A DNA stretch of 64,000 bases from Cycas panzhihuaensis (taxonomy: Eukaryota > Cycadophyta): NCBI GenBank assembly GCA_023213395.1, contig CM041465.1, positions 166,663,741 to 166,727,740 of the forward strand, written 5' to 3'. Numbering within the stretch: position 1 is the first letter of the stretch; the number at the start of each line of letters is the position of its first letter. A program made the translations under genes and the position numbers. Positions 63,731-64,000 of the stretch are shown here, piece by piece. The notes under the pieces are model-generated. The model saw only the letters and a list, made by a program, of their open reading frames with translations, did no database searches and was not told the origin of the DNA.

Positions 63731-64000
63731 GAACACCTTGAGTGTTTCACATTAGATAAATGGTGACACTGGCGCAAGTGTTTACATTTGGACAAATGGT
63801 GGTATAATACTATATATCACATGACAATGCAAATGGCATCTTTTAAAATACTCTATGGTTATGACCCACCATTCCTAGTCCATGTTGTTACCAAGCCAAA
63901 AGTTCCAGTAGTGAAGGAGTAGATGGAAAAGATGGAGAGTATTCTTTGTAGTCTCAAGGATAATTTAATATCACAAGAAAGGGGATGAAGCAACTAAAGG

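Larger units (their letters stand above)
60209..64000 (+). mobile_element. Gypsy-4: partial Ty3-gypsy element
   Basis: Gag, protease, reverse transcriptase, RNase H and integrase pieces follow each other on the plus strand, and the element runs off the right edge. The protease block VLGVQWLRILGLI and the FFDD reverse transcriptase motif distinguish it from Gypsy-1 to Gypsy-3. The N-terminal part of the reverse transcriptase is missing, and tandem duplications are present there. It is heavily decayed. Confidence 0.85.

Noticed and set aside
1-64000. CRISPR arrays, bacterial defence genes, operons, rRNA genes
   Set aside because: Nothing of the kind is visible; repeats are transposon or local duplications, and coding sequence is of eukaryotic retrotransposon type.
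1-64000. A currently autonomous retrotransposon
   Set aside because: Every element has stops, frameshifts or altered catalytic residues in at least two domains.

Overview
This window looks like nuclear DNA of a land plant. It is packed with old, nested transposable elements and contains no bacterial or organellar gene layout. The evidence is: plant-type Ty1-copia polyproteins with tRNA-iMet primer-binding sites (TGGTATCAGAGC or TGGTATCAAAGC); Ty3-gypsy elements of two kinds (two chromovirus-like, one Tat/Athila-like, plus one partial copy); a DUF659-type hAT transposase relic; and a tRNA-derived SINE. Most LTR pairs are visibly diverged and every polyprotein is broken. That suits a large, slowly purged genome, perhaps a gymnosperm, but the taxon is an inference with low confidence. 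Names such as Copia-1 are local labels, not database families.

Layout. 1-7229: Copia-1 (minus strand, runs off the left edge), with a GC-rich TRIM-like insertion at 2176-3171 inside its protease. 7230-7562: LTR remnant. 7563-12878: Copia-2 (plus), bounded by LTRs and a perfect 5-bp target-site duplication (TSD). 12884-14134: non-coding with dispersed repeats. 14135-20890: a hAT transposase pseudogene (plus) with an internal duplication, split by Gypsy-1 (15487-19946, minus). 20918-28466: mostly non-coding, but 21736-24672 holds exon-like segments with good splice sites and a repeated 50-residue module, the best candidate for non-transposon coding sequence. 28467-32742: a poly(A)-tailed retroposon end and unassigned AT-rich DNA. 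32743-37581: Copia-3 (plus). 38284-38889: a gag scrap and a primer-binding-site-like motif. 39607-47248: Gypsy-2 (minus, Tat/Athila-like) with 718-bp LTRs and an extra 3' reading frame. 47303-59931: Gypsy-3 (minus, chromovirus-like), itself carrying a SINE (50879-51077) and Copia-4 (52766-58200, minus). 60209-64000: Gypsy-4 (plus), running off the right edge.

How it fits together. Most of the coding sequence belongs to selfish elements encoding gag, protease, integrase, reverse transcriptase and RNase H. None is intact: stops, frameshifts and catalytic substitutions occur throughout. Three insertions (TRIM-like into Copia-1 protease, SINE into Gypsy-3 protease, Gypsy-1 into hAT) fall in reading frames that become continuous again when the insert and one target-site copy are mentally removed, so each host frame was probably open when it was hit. 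I found no convincing evidence of a new autonomous biological system. The most unusual items are the palindromic GC-rich TRIM-like array, the repeated-exon candidate gene, a palindrome shared by two Copia leaders, the duplicated YxDD segment in Copia-4, and the extra 3' ORF and LTR micro-repeat array of Gypsy-2.
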